Of a DNA stretch of 9,042 bases, positions 1-6,638 are shown piece after piece. Positions within the stretch are counted from its first letter, which is position 1. Each line of letters begins with the position of its first letter. The translations under genes were made by a program, and so were the position numbers. The notes under the pieces were generated by a model that did not search any database, was not told where the DNA came from, and saw only the letters and a list, made by a program, of their open reading frames with translations. The stretch covers positions 1 to 9,042 of the forward strand of contig JBKCNM010000015.1 of NCBI GenBank assembly GCA_046297395.1, read 5' to 3'. Source of the DNA: JBEICQ01 sp046297395 (GTDB taxonomy: Bacteria; Bacteroidota; Bacteroidia; UBA4408).

Positions 1-46
1 GAAAAGCAGATAACAAACCCCCCAAATCAAAAAACCGAAGCCCACA

Positions 47-413
47 TCCCTCCCCCTTGTGGGTGGACATGAGCCTTACCTATTTTCATTTCCACCAAAG
101 CAATTTTCATAACTGCAAAATTGCTTATGAAATAACCTTGAAAAAAAACGCCCCCCGAAATTCCCGCCAGCAAAGGAAGACACTATCATCAGGAAGGAGA
201 TTCAGCAAACATTTACTAAAGTGGAGATGACCTCGAAATGTGGAATGTTTTTCCTAATTTTTAACAGCAGGCCTTTGTCATCCCCCTGCCGGAAAACTAT
301 AGCTTCATACATCAATTATATCAAGGGAAAACAACACAAATAATTTCAGCTCTTGTATGTTTTCCGCCTTTCCCCCTTCGCTTACGCACGCTCAAGCGCA
401 CAAGGGGGAGGGA
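47..413. repeat. 15-bp perfect inverted repeat pair, 337 bp apart
   Basis: TCCCTCCCCCTTGTG at 47-61 is exactly reverse-complementary to CACAAGGGGGAGGGA at 399-413. The match stops at both ends, and I see no target-site duplication outside the arms. No open frame that could be a transposase lies between them. The pair could be the ends of a small non-autonomous element, or two independent copies, in opposite orientation, of the arm of a dispersed C-rich intergenic repeat. I favour the second reading because the right arm is itself half of a local hairpin (371-409). Confidence 0.5.
371..409. repeat. Compound hairpin (C5/G5 arms)
   Basis: The outer arms TCCCCCTT (371-378) and AAGGGGGA (402-409) are perfectly complementary. 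Immediately inside lie a second pair of arms, CGCTT (379-383) and AAGCG (394-398), around a 10-nt loop, with CAC (399-401) as the only asymmetric bulge. The combined 13-bp stem is too regular for chance intergenic sequence. There is no T run on either side, so it is not a simple intrinsic terminator. A REP-like palindromic element or the remnant of a structured RNA is possible; function is unknown. Confidence 0.55.
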
Positions 414-563
414 ATATGCTTTGCATGAATCCATACATTTTATTTATGTAAAATTTCGATTGCAGGGCAAAGCCCCATTTGGGCCAATAAAAAAATACAC
501 GCACTCAAAAAACTCATCCCAACGCAAAACAGAAAGTAACATGTTCAACGCTATTCAGCGAAG

Positions 564-610
564 GTCAACTTTCAACTTTCAAACATTCTACTTTCTGCAT
601 TCGGCATTCT
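564..610. repeat. Degenerate TTC-heptamer tandem repeat
   Basis: On the plus strand a TTCnnnn unit recurs about six times with 7-bp spacing and one 8-bp step. The units read approximately TCAACT, TTCAACT, TTCAAAC, TTCTACT, TTCTGCA, TTCGGCA. An isolated TTCAACG sits just upstream at 544-550. From memory, similar degenerate heptamer tracts are common between genes in many Bacteroidota genomes; I could not check this. The plus-strand frame 421-645 passes through the tract, which explains its phenylalanine-rich translation and argues against that frame being a gene. Confidence 0.5.
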
Positions 611-614
611 CCCC

Positions 615-723
615 CCGCGGAGCTTTGCTCCGCGGCCTTGCGTAAGGGATTGCAGCGGTTACTTTTTTGCCTGGAAAAAAGTTTGAGCGGGAAGCCCGAC
701 CCGGCAAGGCTTTGCCTGCCGGG
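615..723. repeat. Cluster of consecutive hairpins (REP-like element)
   Basis: Three strong hairpins and one small one follow each other. H1: CCGCGGAGC (615-623) with GCTCCGCGG (627-635), a perfect 9-bp stem and TTT loop. H2: CCTT/AAGG (636-647), weak. H3: ACTTTTTT (661-668) with AAAAAAGT (675-682), a perfect 8-bp stem and 6-nt loop. H4: CCCGGC plus AGGC (700-710, one bulged A) with GCCTGCCGGG (714-723) and a TTT loop. The linkers (GGGATTGCAGCGG at 646-658, AGCCCGACCC at 693-702) resemble, from memory, recurrent intergenic elements of Bacteroidota. It lies just beyond the terminator of the 792-1265 gene. Function unknown. Confidence 0.55.
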
Positions 724-743
724 ATACGCCCAAAAAAAACCAC

Positions 744-771
744 AAAAAAAGCCGGTGATTGCACCGGCCTT
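744..771 (-). terminator. Intrinsic terminator of the 792-1265 gene
   Basis: Read on the minus strand, GCCGGTG (768-762), a CAAT loop and CACCGGC (757-751) form a perfect 7-bp GC-rich stem followed directly by seven T (750-744). The stem can be extended by a G-T wobble and two A-T pairs with part of the T run. It begins about 20 bp after the stop codon at 792-794, the expected place for a Rho-independent terminator. On the plus strand no T run follows, so it should act in one direction only. Confidence 0.88.
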
Positions 772-791
772 CCTGTCGTTTACATGAGGTG

Positions 792-1265
792 TTATTTCTT
801 CACCACTCTGAATGTTTTGAGTGTGCTTTGGCTGTTGCTGATTTGCAAGGTATAAGCAGCCACCGGCAATTCAGCAAGGTTCATCTCCAACTGACGGGAC
901 GATAAACGATGTGTGCTTACAAGCTTGCCTGCCATATCGTAAAGGTTGCATTGCATGGCTTCTGTGGGATCGGTTCCAAGAGAGATACGAATACTCTCTG
1001 CTGCAGGATTGGGATAAACCGAAGCATCGAATGAACTTGAGGTTTCTTTGATATTGGTAATAAGCAGTTCATGGGGCTGCTGCACGCCTTGAATGATGGA
1101 ACCGGTAGTTCCGGATACTGCCGAACAAGCAACCTGCCCAATGGAATATGAAACAGAACCGCCTGAGCCCGTTGCTACACCACCTGCTGCTACTGTGGCC
1201 TGCTGAGAAAATGCGAGGGAAGAAATGCCTGTGAAGAAGGTAATCAATAGAATATTGGTTTTCAT
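792..1265 (-). CDS. Small secreted T9SS type A sorting domain protein
   Basis: A 157-residue exported protein of unknown function. Residues 1-20 form a signal peptide (MKTN, hydrophobic core, then AFS before QQA as likely cleavage site). Residues 21-67 form a compact Gly/Ser-rich module with the pattern GGVATGSGGSVSYSIGQ and GSIIQGVQQPHEL, which I recognise as recurring at the N-terminus of small Bacteroidota T9SS cargo; its role is not known to me. Residues 81-157 are a type A sorting domain: SVYPNPAAE, then LYDMAGKLV, then LPVAAYTLQI, ending in KTFRVVKK. This tail directs passage through the T9SS and is normally removed at the cell surface. It has its own promoter (1282-1311) and terminator (744-771), so it can be expressed as a single gene although it follows the TauE/SafE gene by 53 bp. 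Confidence 0.88.
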   Translation of the reverse strand: MKTNILLITFFTGISSLAFSQQATVAAGGVATGSGGSVSYSIGQVACSAVSGTTGSIIQGVQQPHELLITNIKETSSSFDASVYPNPAAESIRISLGTDPTEAMQCNLYDMAGKLVSTHRLSSRQLEMNLAELPVAAYTLQISNSQSTLKTFRVVKK

Positions 1266-1281
1266 GTTTTAATTATTTTTT

Positions 1282-1311
1282 CAAATGTACGAAGGGAAAT
1301 CAAAAATCAAA
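1282..1311 (-). promoter_or_regulatory. Bacteroidota-type promoter for the 792-1265 gene
   Basis: On the minus strand a -7 element TACATTTG (1289-1282) matches TAnnTTTG exactly. A TTTG -33 element (1311-1308) lies 18 bp upstream. The start codon at 1265 follows after a short A/T-rich leader of about a dozen bases with no Shine-Dalgarno sequence, typical of this phylum. A second TTTG lies 11 bp upstream of the -7 box, too close to serve as -33. Confidence 0.6.
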
Positions 1312-1318
1312 ATCCCCC

Positions 1319-2053
1319 CTAAAGAATTTTTGTAAACAGGGCACTGATGCCTGTTGCCATAACCAACAACAATACCAGTGTACGAAAATTTGTTTCCGGA
1401 ATTTTTTTAAGCAATTGCCTGCCCAGCCAGGAACCCGCAAAGCCACAAAAGAACAGCAGAGGAATGAGTTTTAACTGCTCTGTGCTCACAAATCCATTCA
1501 GGAAATAGATGAGTAGCCGGCTGCTGTCTACACCCATGTCTATGCAGGCAGAGGTGGCAATAAAGGCATCGCTGCCGAGGCCAAAGGAAGTGAGTACCAC
1601 TCCCCTCACCGCGCCACCCGTGCCGAGCAGACCGGCTAAAAATCCTGATAGCAATCCACCTCCTGCAAGTACCGTAGGGTTTTGCCGGAGCTTAAAATTG
1701 TTGAAGTACATCAAACCTCCGCTCAGAAGTATGAGAAATACAGCGAGCACCCACTCGAGGGCATCGGCTTGCACATAGCGTGTGGCAAATGCACCCAAGA
1801 TCACAGCCAGCACGGCAGGCAATCCCATCATGAGGATGATGTCTTTGGAAAATCCCTGTCGGAAAAGCCCGATTTTAGAGAGGTTGCTGGATACATGCAA
1901 GAGGGCTGTAATGCCCAGCACGGTATGGAAATCAAAAAAGAATCCGGCTACAGGTACAAAGAACAAGGAGGAACCAAATCCACCAATTGTTCCCAATACC
2001 TCACAACCCAGTGCGAGTGCAAAAAACAAAAAGGTATCTCCGATGCCTAACAA
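1319..2053 (-). CDS. TauE/SafE-family membrane protein (probable anion exporter)
   Basis: A 244-residue integral membrane protein of the TauE/SafE permease family (sulfite/sulfoacetate or related organic anion export); the substrate here cannot be read from sequence. It shows the family's two-fold internal repeat: EVLGTIGGFGSS (18-29) in the first half and AGLLGTGGAVRG (140-151) in the second, each at the start of a hydrophobic block. Hydrophobic segments span roughly 8-38, 43-58, 72-90, 97-117, 127-147, 161-188, 194-210 and 223-242. The start is unusual: the only candidate giving a complete first membrane segment is TTG at 2053, since the frame is closed by a stop at 2069-2071 and the first in-frame ATG is about 74 codons in. 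It lies 15 bp after the PNGase F-like gene and is probably cotranscribed with it, with no evident functional link. Confidence 0.85.
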   Translation of the reverse strand: MLGIGDTFLFFALALGCEVLGTIGGFGSSLFFVPVAGFFFDFHTVLGITALLHVSSNLSKIGLFRQGFSKDIILMMGLPAVLAVILGAFATRYVQADALEWVLAVFLILLSGGLMYFNNFKLRQNPTVLAGGGLLSGFLAGLLGTGGAVRGVVLTSFGLGSDAFIATSACIDMGVDSSRLLIYFLNGFVSTEQLKLIPLLFFCGFAGSWLGRQLLKKIPETNFRTLVLLLVMATGISALFTKIL

Positions 2054-2068
2054 GATAGATGCACTTGG

Positions 2069-4024
2069 TTAGTGAAGCACAATTTTGCGTTGCAGGGTTT
2101 TGTGTTCACCAATAATCCTTGCCATATAAAGGCCTCTGGAAAGGTGAGCACACGGAACCACACAGCGGAAGCCGGGACTGAAAGACTGGGCGGAGGTGTA
2201 GACAATTTTTCCATTCATGTCGGAGATTTCGAGACTTATGTTTTCGAACTCGGAGGAGGCAATGTCAATCGTACATGTTTGAGAAGCAGGATTCGGAAAA
2301 ATATTGGCTTCCAAAAGATGCTCCGGTTCTTTGATGCCCATGTCAATGGGAGGATTTGAAATAACATAACCTACGGTTAAATTCATCCTGGTAAGGGAAC
2401 CATAATCTTTTGGGTAATTTTTGATGAGGATTCCATTGATTCTTTTGAGCATCAATTGCCCGCTACCTCCTGCACTATTTGCCCAAAAGCCGAGTCCGTC
2501 GCCACCGTATTCGTCCACATCATATACCTCAATCCGGTAGCAGCCCGGAAACAGGTTAAATGTATCGGCATACACGGTGTTGTTGAGCATGCTGCCCACA
2601 TCTCGCTGGTAGTGGATGTTGCCTTCATCGTCGAAGACTTTGTAGCCCACTTCCTGCCCTTCGTTGTTGGTTTTGATGTACAATACAAGGCTGGTATCAT
2701 TCACTGCCATGATTTGGTTGCCGGTGATATTGGTTACGGATGTGAGTGTGTCATCGTAGGGATAGCCGGGTGTTTGTTGGTTTACTGAAGTAGCAAACAC
2801 AGTAAATACCTGGTCGGTGATATTGGGAACGAGGGTATAGGGCAGCACAACGGTATCGGTGGTGAGGCTGGGAATGCTGCAATGGTAATGATAGATGAAT
2901 TCGGGTTGGTCTTGCAGGTAATATCGGAAGTTTACCTGCTCGATATGGTTTTTGCCCATGTTTTTAAGGATGATGCGGGGATTCATGCAGGAAGGATTGT
3001 CGCGCAGAAATACTTTTTTGGAGGTGGGATTGATGATTTCTACAAGCGCGATGTCATTCATGGTGGTCGGCTTTTTTTGTTTGAAAACATAGGCGGAGAT
3101 ATCTTCTCTGGCTGAACCATCCCCACTGTGCTGTTCCATGCTGATGCGGAAGCTGTGGTTGCCGGCAGCGCTCACCGGAAAAGTTTTTTCATAGGGATAG
3201 ACCAATGCACCCGGACACCAGTTGCCACGGTCGTACACCCAAGTACCGTTTTGAGGAAAGAGCGGATTGTCGCCGCATTTTCTCCAGCGTCTTACGGTAT
3301 CAACAGGACTGCCATTGTAGTGCAGGATGCGGTACTTGTCGCAAAACTCGGAGCATCCTGATGCATCGCTGCCATGTCCGGTATGGTTGAGACGGAAAGT
3401 AAGGAGTTCAGTATTGTTATCTGTTGATACATTTTGCACTGCGAGGCTATCGTTGATGCTGTAGGTAGCGCTGCCATAAGGATAAGATCCGGACCATAAT
3501 TTCTGAAAGCCCAGCGGCTCACATACCGGCGTGCCTTCGGTGAGCGTAAAGGTGAGTTTCACCTGCCATCCCCTGCCCACATTGGTTTCATAGCCGGTGT
3601 GTATGTAGCCAATCTCTACAGAGTCGTGAAAGAAATCGGCGAAATCGGTGATGTCAATGTCCCAATCGAATGACCAGGAGGGTTGGAAGCCAAGTCCGTA
3701 AGGCGTAATATATCTTACCAGTTCAATGTCTTGGGAGGCTTGTGATGAGCCGCCTTTTCTGCGGAGCATGAGTCTGTCGATGTAATCCCATTCTCCACAG
3801 ATCATTCCGGGAGGGCATTTGTATGCCATATTTACACTTACTTTTCTGTATTTGGTGCTAACAGAGGGGAAAAGGCCCCAGGCTTTGTATTCATTGGCAC
3901 CGGTAGAAGGATTGGTTACCACGGTGACATTGTTGTGGGTAATCACCGTGTATTTGTCACCGGTGGCAGCTTTTGCTTGAACCAAGCAATGTCCGAGCAG
4001 AAGGAGTAGCAGGTATTTTTTCAT
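2069..4024 (-). CDS. Secreted PNGase F-like protein with T9SS type A sorting domain
   Basis: A 651-residue exported protein. Residues 1-20 are a signal peptide. Residues about 23-316 match the two jelly-roll domains of peptide-N-glycosidase F, which cleaves N-glycans from asparagine. Matching points (family sequence recalled from memory): CPPGMICGEWD (70-80) with the catalytic Asp at D80 (D60 in PNGase F); RYITPYG (104-110); DITDF (124-128); GCSEFC (223-228) with E226 (E206); and DRGNWCPG (265-272). The three PNGase F disulfides have counterparts in C70-C76, C224-C228 and C250-C270. The third important acid, E118, aligns with G144; E146 is nearby. Residues 322-435 look like an Ig/CARDB-like spacer, 440-555 a beta domain with DVDEYGGDGLGFW, and 572-651 a type A sorting domain (IFPNPA, ISDMNGKIVY, LSRGLYMARI). 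Substrate and activity are inferred; a binding-only role is possible. Confidence 0.85.
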   Translation of the reverse strand: MKKYLLLLLLGHCLVQAKAATGDKYTVITHNNVTVVTNPSTGANEYKAWGLFPSVSTKYRKVSVNMAYKCPPGMICGEWDYIDRLMLRRKGGSSQASQDIELVRYITPYGLGFQPSWSFDWDIDITDFADFFHDSVEIGYIHTGYETNVGRGWQVKLTFTLTEGTPVCEPLGFQKLWSGSYPYGSATYSINDSLAVQNVSTDNNTELLTFRLNHTGHGSDASGCSEFCDKYRILHYNGSPVDTVRRWRKCGDNPLFPQNGTWVYDRGNWCPGALVYPYEKTFPVSAAGNHSFRISMEQHSGDGSAREDISAYVFKQKKPTTMNDIALVEIINPTSKKVFLRDNPSCMNPRIILKNMGKNHIEQVNFRYYLQDQPEFIYHYHCSIPSLTTDTVVLPYTLVPNITDQVFTVFATSVNQQTPGYPYDDTLTSVTNITGNQIMAVNDTSLVLYIKTNNEGQEVGYKVFDDEGNIHYQRDVGSMLNNTVYADTFNLFPGCYRIEVYDVDEYGGDGLGFWANSAGGSGQLMLKRINGILIKNYPKDYGSLTRMNLTVGYVISNPPIDMGIKEPEHLLEANIFPNPASQTCTIDIASSEFENISLEISDMNGKIVYTSAQSFSPGFRCVVPCAHLSRGLYMARIIGEHKTLQRKIVLH

Positions 4025-4032
4025 AAGGGAAA

Positions 4033-4057
4033 GAATGAGATGCTAATCTACTCATTC
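4033..4057. repeat. 7-bp inverted repeat over the 2069-4024 gene promoter
   Basis: GAATGAG (4033-4039) and CTCATTC (4051-4057) are perfectly complementary, separated by 11 bp that contain the putative -7 box of the PNGase F-like gene. A dyad in this position could be an operator, or a 5' leader hairpin if transcription starts upstream. A 7-bp match in a 95-bp gap can arise by chance, so this is a weak call. Confidence 0.3.
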
Positions 4058-4072
4058 CTGACAAAAGACAAA
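4043..4072 (-). promoter_or_regulatory. Candidate promoter of the PNGase F-like gene
   Basis: On the minus strand TAGATTAG (4050-4043) matches TAnnTTTG at all but one fixed position. TTTG (4072-4069) lies 18 bp upstream, the same spacing as at the 792-1265 gene. The start codon at 4024 follows within about 20 bp. The 97-bp gap after the P-type ATPase stop contains no convincing terminator, so readthrough from the ATPase gene is also possible. Confidence 0.4.
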
Positions 4073-4119
4073 ATGAATGTGAGAACATCAGCTTGTCCTG
4101 TACCTTGAGGAAAAGGCCA

Positions 4120-6627
4120 TCAGTTGAGCTTGTTGCGCACATGAAGAATGGCAGGAAGTTTGAGCGTTTCTAATAGCAGCAAGAGAAACAAGGCAGGTAC
4201 AGAGGCCAGCAGGATTTCGGTTACCGGTAAAAAACAAAATCCAAACAAGTTGATAATCGCAGGCAGGCGAAGCGAGAGAAAAAGAAAAAGGAAGGCAGCC
4301 AGGGAGATAATAATGGCTGCGGGATTGGGTGTTGACAACGAGTGAAAGAACAGGCGGGTTTTTGAAAGCGAGGAGAGGCTAAAGAAAACATTGCAATAGA
4401 TAAGGGTAGAAAAAGCCAGGGATTTTACATGAGAGGCCTGATATCCCTTGCTTACAGCATAGAAATAAACAGCGGCCACGGCGGCCAGCATCAATAAGCC
4501 CTTGGCAAAGTTGAGGAAGATTTTCTGCACGCTGAAAAACACCTCATCACGCGCTCTTGGGGGGCGTTTCATCAACCCTTTTTCGGCCGGCTCGGCGTCA
4601 AAAGCTGTTGAGCAAACAGGATCAATAATCAATTCGAGAAACACAATGTGAAGTGGAAGGAGAAGAACCGGCAATGCGGGAGAAAAGGCCGGAATAAGTA
4701 CAAATCCGATGATGGGCACATGAATGGAAATGATATACCCCATGGCTTTCTGCAGGTTGTCGAAAATGCGTCTGCCTGATTTGATGGCTTCTACAATAGA
4801 TGCAAAATGATCGTTGAGCAAAACCAAGGAGGAAGCTTCTCTGGCCACATCTGTTCCTTTGATGCCCATGGAAATACCGATGTCGGCTGCTTTCAGGGCG
4901 GGAGCGTCATTTACACCGTCGCCCGTCATTGCCACCACTTCGCCGTTGGATTTGAGTGCTTGAATAATCCTAAGCTTTTGTTCGGGCACAATGCGCGCAA
5001 ATACAGCCGTGTTTTTTTTCTGTGAGGCCAGTTCATCGGCCGACAGGTTTTGGAGTATGCTGCCGGTGATGGTCTTTCCCCGATGGGCAAGTCCTGCTTT
5101 TTCGGCCACATGCAAGGCTGTTTCCGGAAAGTCACCGGTAATCATGATGACTTTTATTCCTGCCTCCGCACATTCCCTTACGGCATCAGTCACACCCTCT
5201 CGCAGTGGATCGACAAATCCGGCGAGACCAACGAAAGAGAAAGAGAAATCATTTTGTTTGTCGGGCAGTTGATTTGCATCTACCAAAGCCCTTGCTGCGC
5301 CGAGCACACGGTAGCCATCAGCTGCCAGCTGTTTTACATGCAAGGTGTGATACGATACTTGTTCGGGACTTAGTTGGCAGAGGGTAAAAATAGTTTCGGG
5401 TGCGCCTTTACAAAACACTTTTGCCAGGGCATCTTCCTTGCTTTGCAACACACGGGACATGGCCGGCAGTTTGCTTTCGAGCAGGTATTCACGAATGGGT
5501 AAACCTATGTCATCGGAAGTGAGGTTGCTGTTGCGGAAGGCATCGGCAATCGCTTTTTCCATGGGGTCGATAACAAGTGCAGCAGAGGCATGAAACAGCA
5601 CCTGCAGCAATTCCTTTTCCATTTCTTTCTTTTGGGATTCACTTACAACTTTGGTGGGGAAATCTGCCGGCCTGAGTGCGCCCAACTGCATTTGATTGAG
5701 TGTGATGGTTCCGGTTTTATCGCTACAAAGCACGGTTGCGGAACCCAGCGTTTCGATGGCCGAAGGTTTTCTGGTGAGTACTTTTATTTGAGACAGTCGC
5801 CATGCACCGAGTGTGAGAAAGATGGTGAGTACCACGGGAAATTCTTCGGGGAGCAGCGCCATTGCTGCTGATAATCCATGAAGGATAGATTGCAGGAGAT
5901 CGCCTCTTGTAAAATAAAAAGCAGCTGCAACGGCAAGGCTCACCAGGATACCTCCCAGAAACAAACGCTTAATCAACCAGCGGGTTTCCTTCTGCAGCCG
6001 TGTTTCTCCTTCTTCAATCGTTTTAAGTGCCTGACCAATCTTTCCCATTTTTGTATGGATCCCCGTGAGATTTACCCTTGCCATCCCTTTGCCTGATACC
6101 ACTAAGGTTCCGCCGAACAGTGAAGATTCATCGCAGCTGTTTGGGGTCATCTCTTTCAGAACAGGAATGGATTCACCGGTGAGCATAGACTCATCTACCA
6201 TGAGTTGATGAGCTTCTAATAAATGGGCATCTGCAGGAATGCGTTCTCCTTCATGTACGAGAATAATATCGCCAGGCACCAACTCTCTTCCGGCAATCCT
6301 ACAGGCTTTTCCATCGCGCATCACGGTTGACATGGGTGAGGCAATCTGCCTCAGTTTACCAAGCGATTTTTCTGTTTTTCGGTGCTGGTAAATGGTGATG
6401 TAAATGATGACCAAAATCCAGCAAAGCAAGAGGATGCCTTCAGCATAATCGCCCAAAAGAAGGTACACGATACCGCAGGAAAGGAGCAAGATAAACATGG
6501 GCTCCCTGAGAACTTCAAGAATAATTTCGGTAATGTGCCTGGATTCTGTTTCCGGCAATTCGTTATAACCATGTGTGAGAAGCAATTCTTTGGCATGGCT
6601 TTCGGAAAGACCGTTGAAGGAGGACAT
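4120..6627 (-). CDS. Cation-translocating P-type ATPase
   Basis: An 835-residue inner-membrane ion pump powered by ATP. In order: N-terminal cation-ATPase domain (1-45), M1-M2 (about 43-80), actuator domain with LTGES (149-153), M3-M4 with PEEFP (260-264), phosphorylation site CSDKTGT with D303 as phosphorylated Asp, nucleotide-binding KGAPE (407-411), MITGD (495-499) and TGDGVNDAP (568-576), then M5-M10. The architecture is that of Ca2+-type (P2) pumps. PEEFP replaces the usual PEGLP, keeping the M4 glutamate (E261); M6 reads LELIIDP, keeping an aspartate (D669) like SERCA D800 but with Glu where SERCA has N796. A divalent cation is likely, but the ion is undetermined. I chose ATG at 6627; an in-frame TTG two codons upstream (6633) is possible but overlaps the TAGTTTTG box. 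No accessory metal-binding domain or regulator adjoins it. Confidence 0.92.
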   Translation of the reverse strand: MSSFNGLSESHAKELLLTHGYNELPETESRHITEIILEVLREPMFILLLSCGIVYLLLGDYAEGILLLCWILVIIYITIYQHRKTEKSLGKLRQIASPMSTVMRDGKACRIAGRELVPGDIILVHEGERIPADAHLLEAHQLMVDESMLTGESIPVLKEMTPNSCDESSLFGGTLVVSGKGMARVNLTGIHTKMGKIGQALKTIEEGETRLQKETRWLIKRLFLGGILVSLAVAAAFYFTRGDLLQSILHGLSAAMALLPEEFPVVLTIFLTLGAWRLSQIKVLTRKPSAIETLGSATVLCSDKTGTITLNQMQLGALRPADFPTKVVSESQKKEMEKELLQVLFHASAALVIDPMEKAIADAFRNSNLTSDDIGLPIREYLLESKLPAMSRVLQSKEDALAKVFCKGAPETIFTLCQLSPEQVSYHTLHVKQLAADGYRVLGAARALVDANQLPDKQNDFSFSFVGLAGFVDPLREGVTDAVRECAEAGIKVIMITGDFPETALHVAEKAGLAHRGKTITGSILQNLSADELASQKKNTAVFARIVPEQKLRIIQALKSNGEVVAMTGDGVNDAPALKAADIGISMGIKGTDVAREASSLVLLNDHFASIVEAIKSGRRIFDNLQKAMGYIISIHVPIIGFVLIPAFSPALPVLLLPLHIVFLELIIDPVCSTAFDAEPAEKGLMKRPPRARDEVFFSVQKIFLNFAKGLLMLAAVAAVYFYAVSKGYQASHVKSLAFSTLIYCNVFFSLSSLSKTRLFFHSLSTPNPAAIIISLAAFLFLFLSLRLPAIINLFGFCFLPVTEILLASVPALFLLLLLETLKLPAILHVRNKLN

Positions 6628-6630
6628 ATC

Positions 6631-6638
6631 CAAAACTA
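6631..6638 (-). promoter_or_regulatory. Possible -7 box before the P-type ATPase
   Basis: On the minus strand TAGTTTTG (6638-6631) fits TAnnTTTG and ends three bases before the ATG at 6627, so a transcript from it would be nearly leaderless. No TTG or TTTG -33 element is found 17-24 bp upstream; that space is filled by the inverted repeat at 6639-6672. The box also coincides with the short T-rich tail after the hairpin, so it may be only part of a terminator. Confidence 0.25.

Larger units (their letters stand above)
1..743. other. Gene-free, repeat-rich intergenic region
   Basis: No gene can be supported on either strand here. The two plus-strand open frames in or entering it (421-645 and 667-855) translate through low-complexity repeats and hairpins and resemble no family. 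The stretch contains a 15-bp inverted repeat pair (47-61 and 399-413), a compound hairpin (371-409), a TTC-heptamer array (564-610) and a hairpin cluster (615-723), listed separately. A weak stem CCCACA/TGTGGG (41-46 with 58-63) also occurs; on the minus strand it is followed some bases later by a T run, but no gene ends nearby. The rest, roughly 64-360 and 414-560, is A/T-rich with nothing I can identify. Confidence 0.7.

Noticed and set aside
41..63. CCCACA/TGTGGG stem as a terminator
   Set aside because: Short stem with an 11-nt loop, T run only some bases later, and no gene ends just before it on the minus strand.
421..645. 74-residue plus-strand open frame in the gene-free region
   Set aside because: It runs through the heptamer array and the 615-635 hairpin, has repeat-driven composition and resembles no family.
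667..855. 62-residue plus-strand open frame
   Set aside because: It crosses hairpin H4, the terminator and the 3' end of the real minus-strand gene; the translation is an artefact of these.
1509..2072. Overlapping plus-strand open frames opposite the TauE/SafE gene
   Set aside because: They are antisense to a clearly recognisable membrane protein and their translations lack any family resemblance.
2456..3390. Several plus-strand open frames opposite the PNGase F-like gene
   Set aside because: The minus-strand frame carries conserved catalytic and disulfide motifs across the same interval; these are antisense shadows.
2069..6627. Functional link between the P-type ATPase, the PNGase F-like protein and the TauE/SafE transporter as a new system
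   Set aside because: The ATPase and PNGase genes are separated by 97 bp with a candidate promoter, and no shared substrate or partner can be argued from the sequence. Same-strand order alone is not enough.
6631..6633. TTG at 6633 as start of the P-type ATPase
   Set aside because: An ATG two codons downstream (6627) is a better start and the TTG overlaps the TAGTTTTG box; the difference is only two residues.
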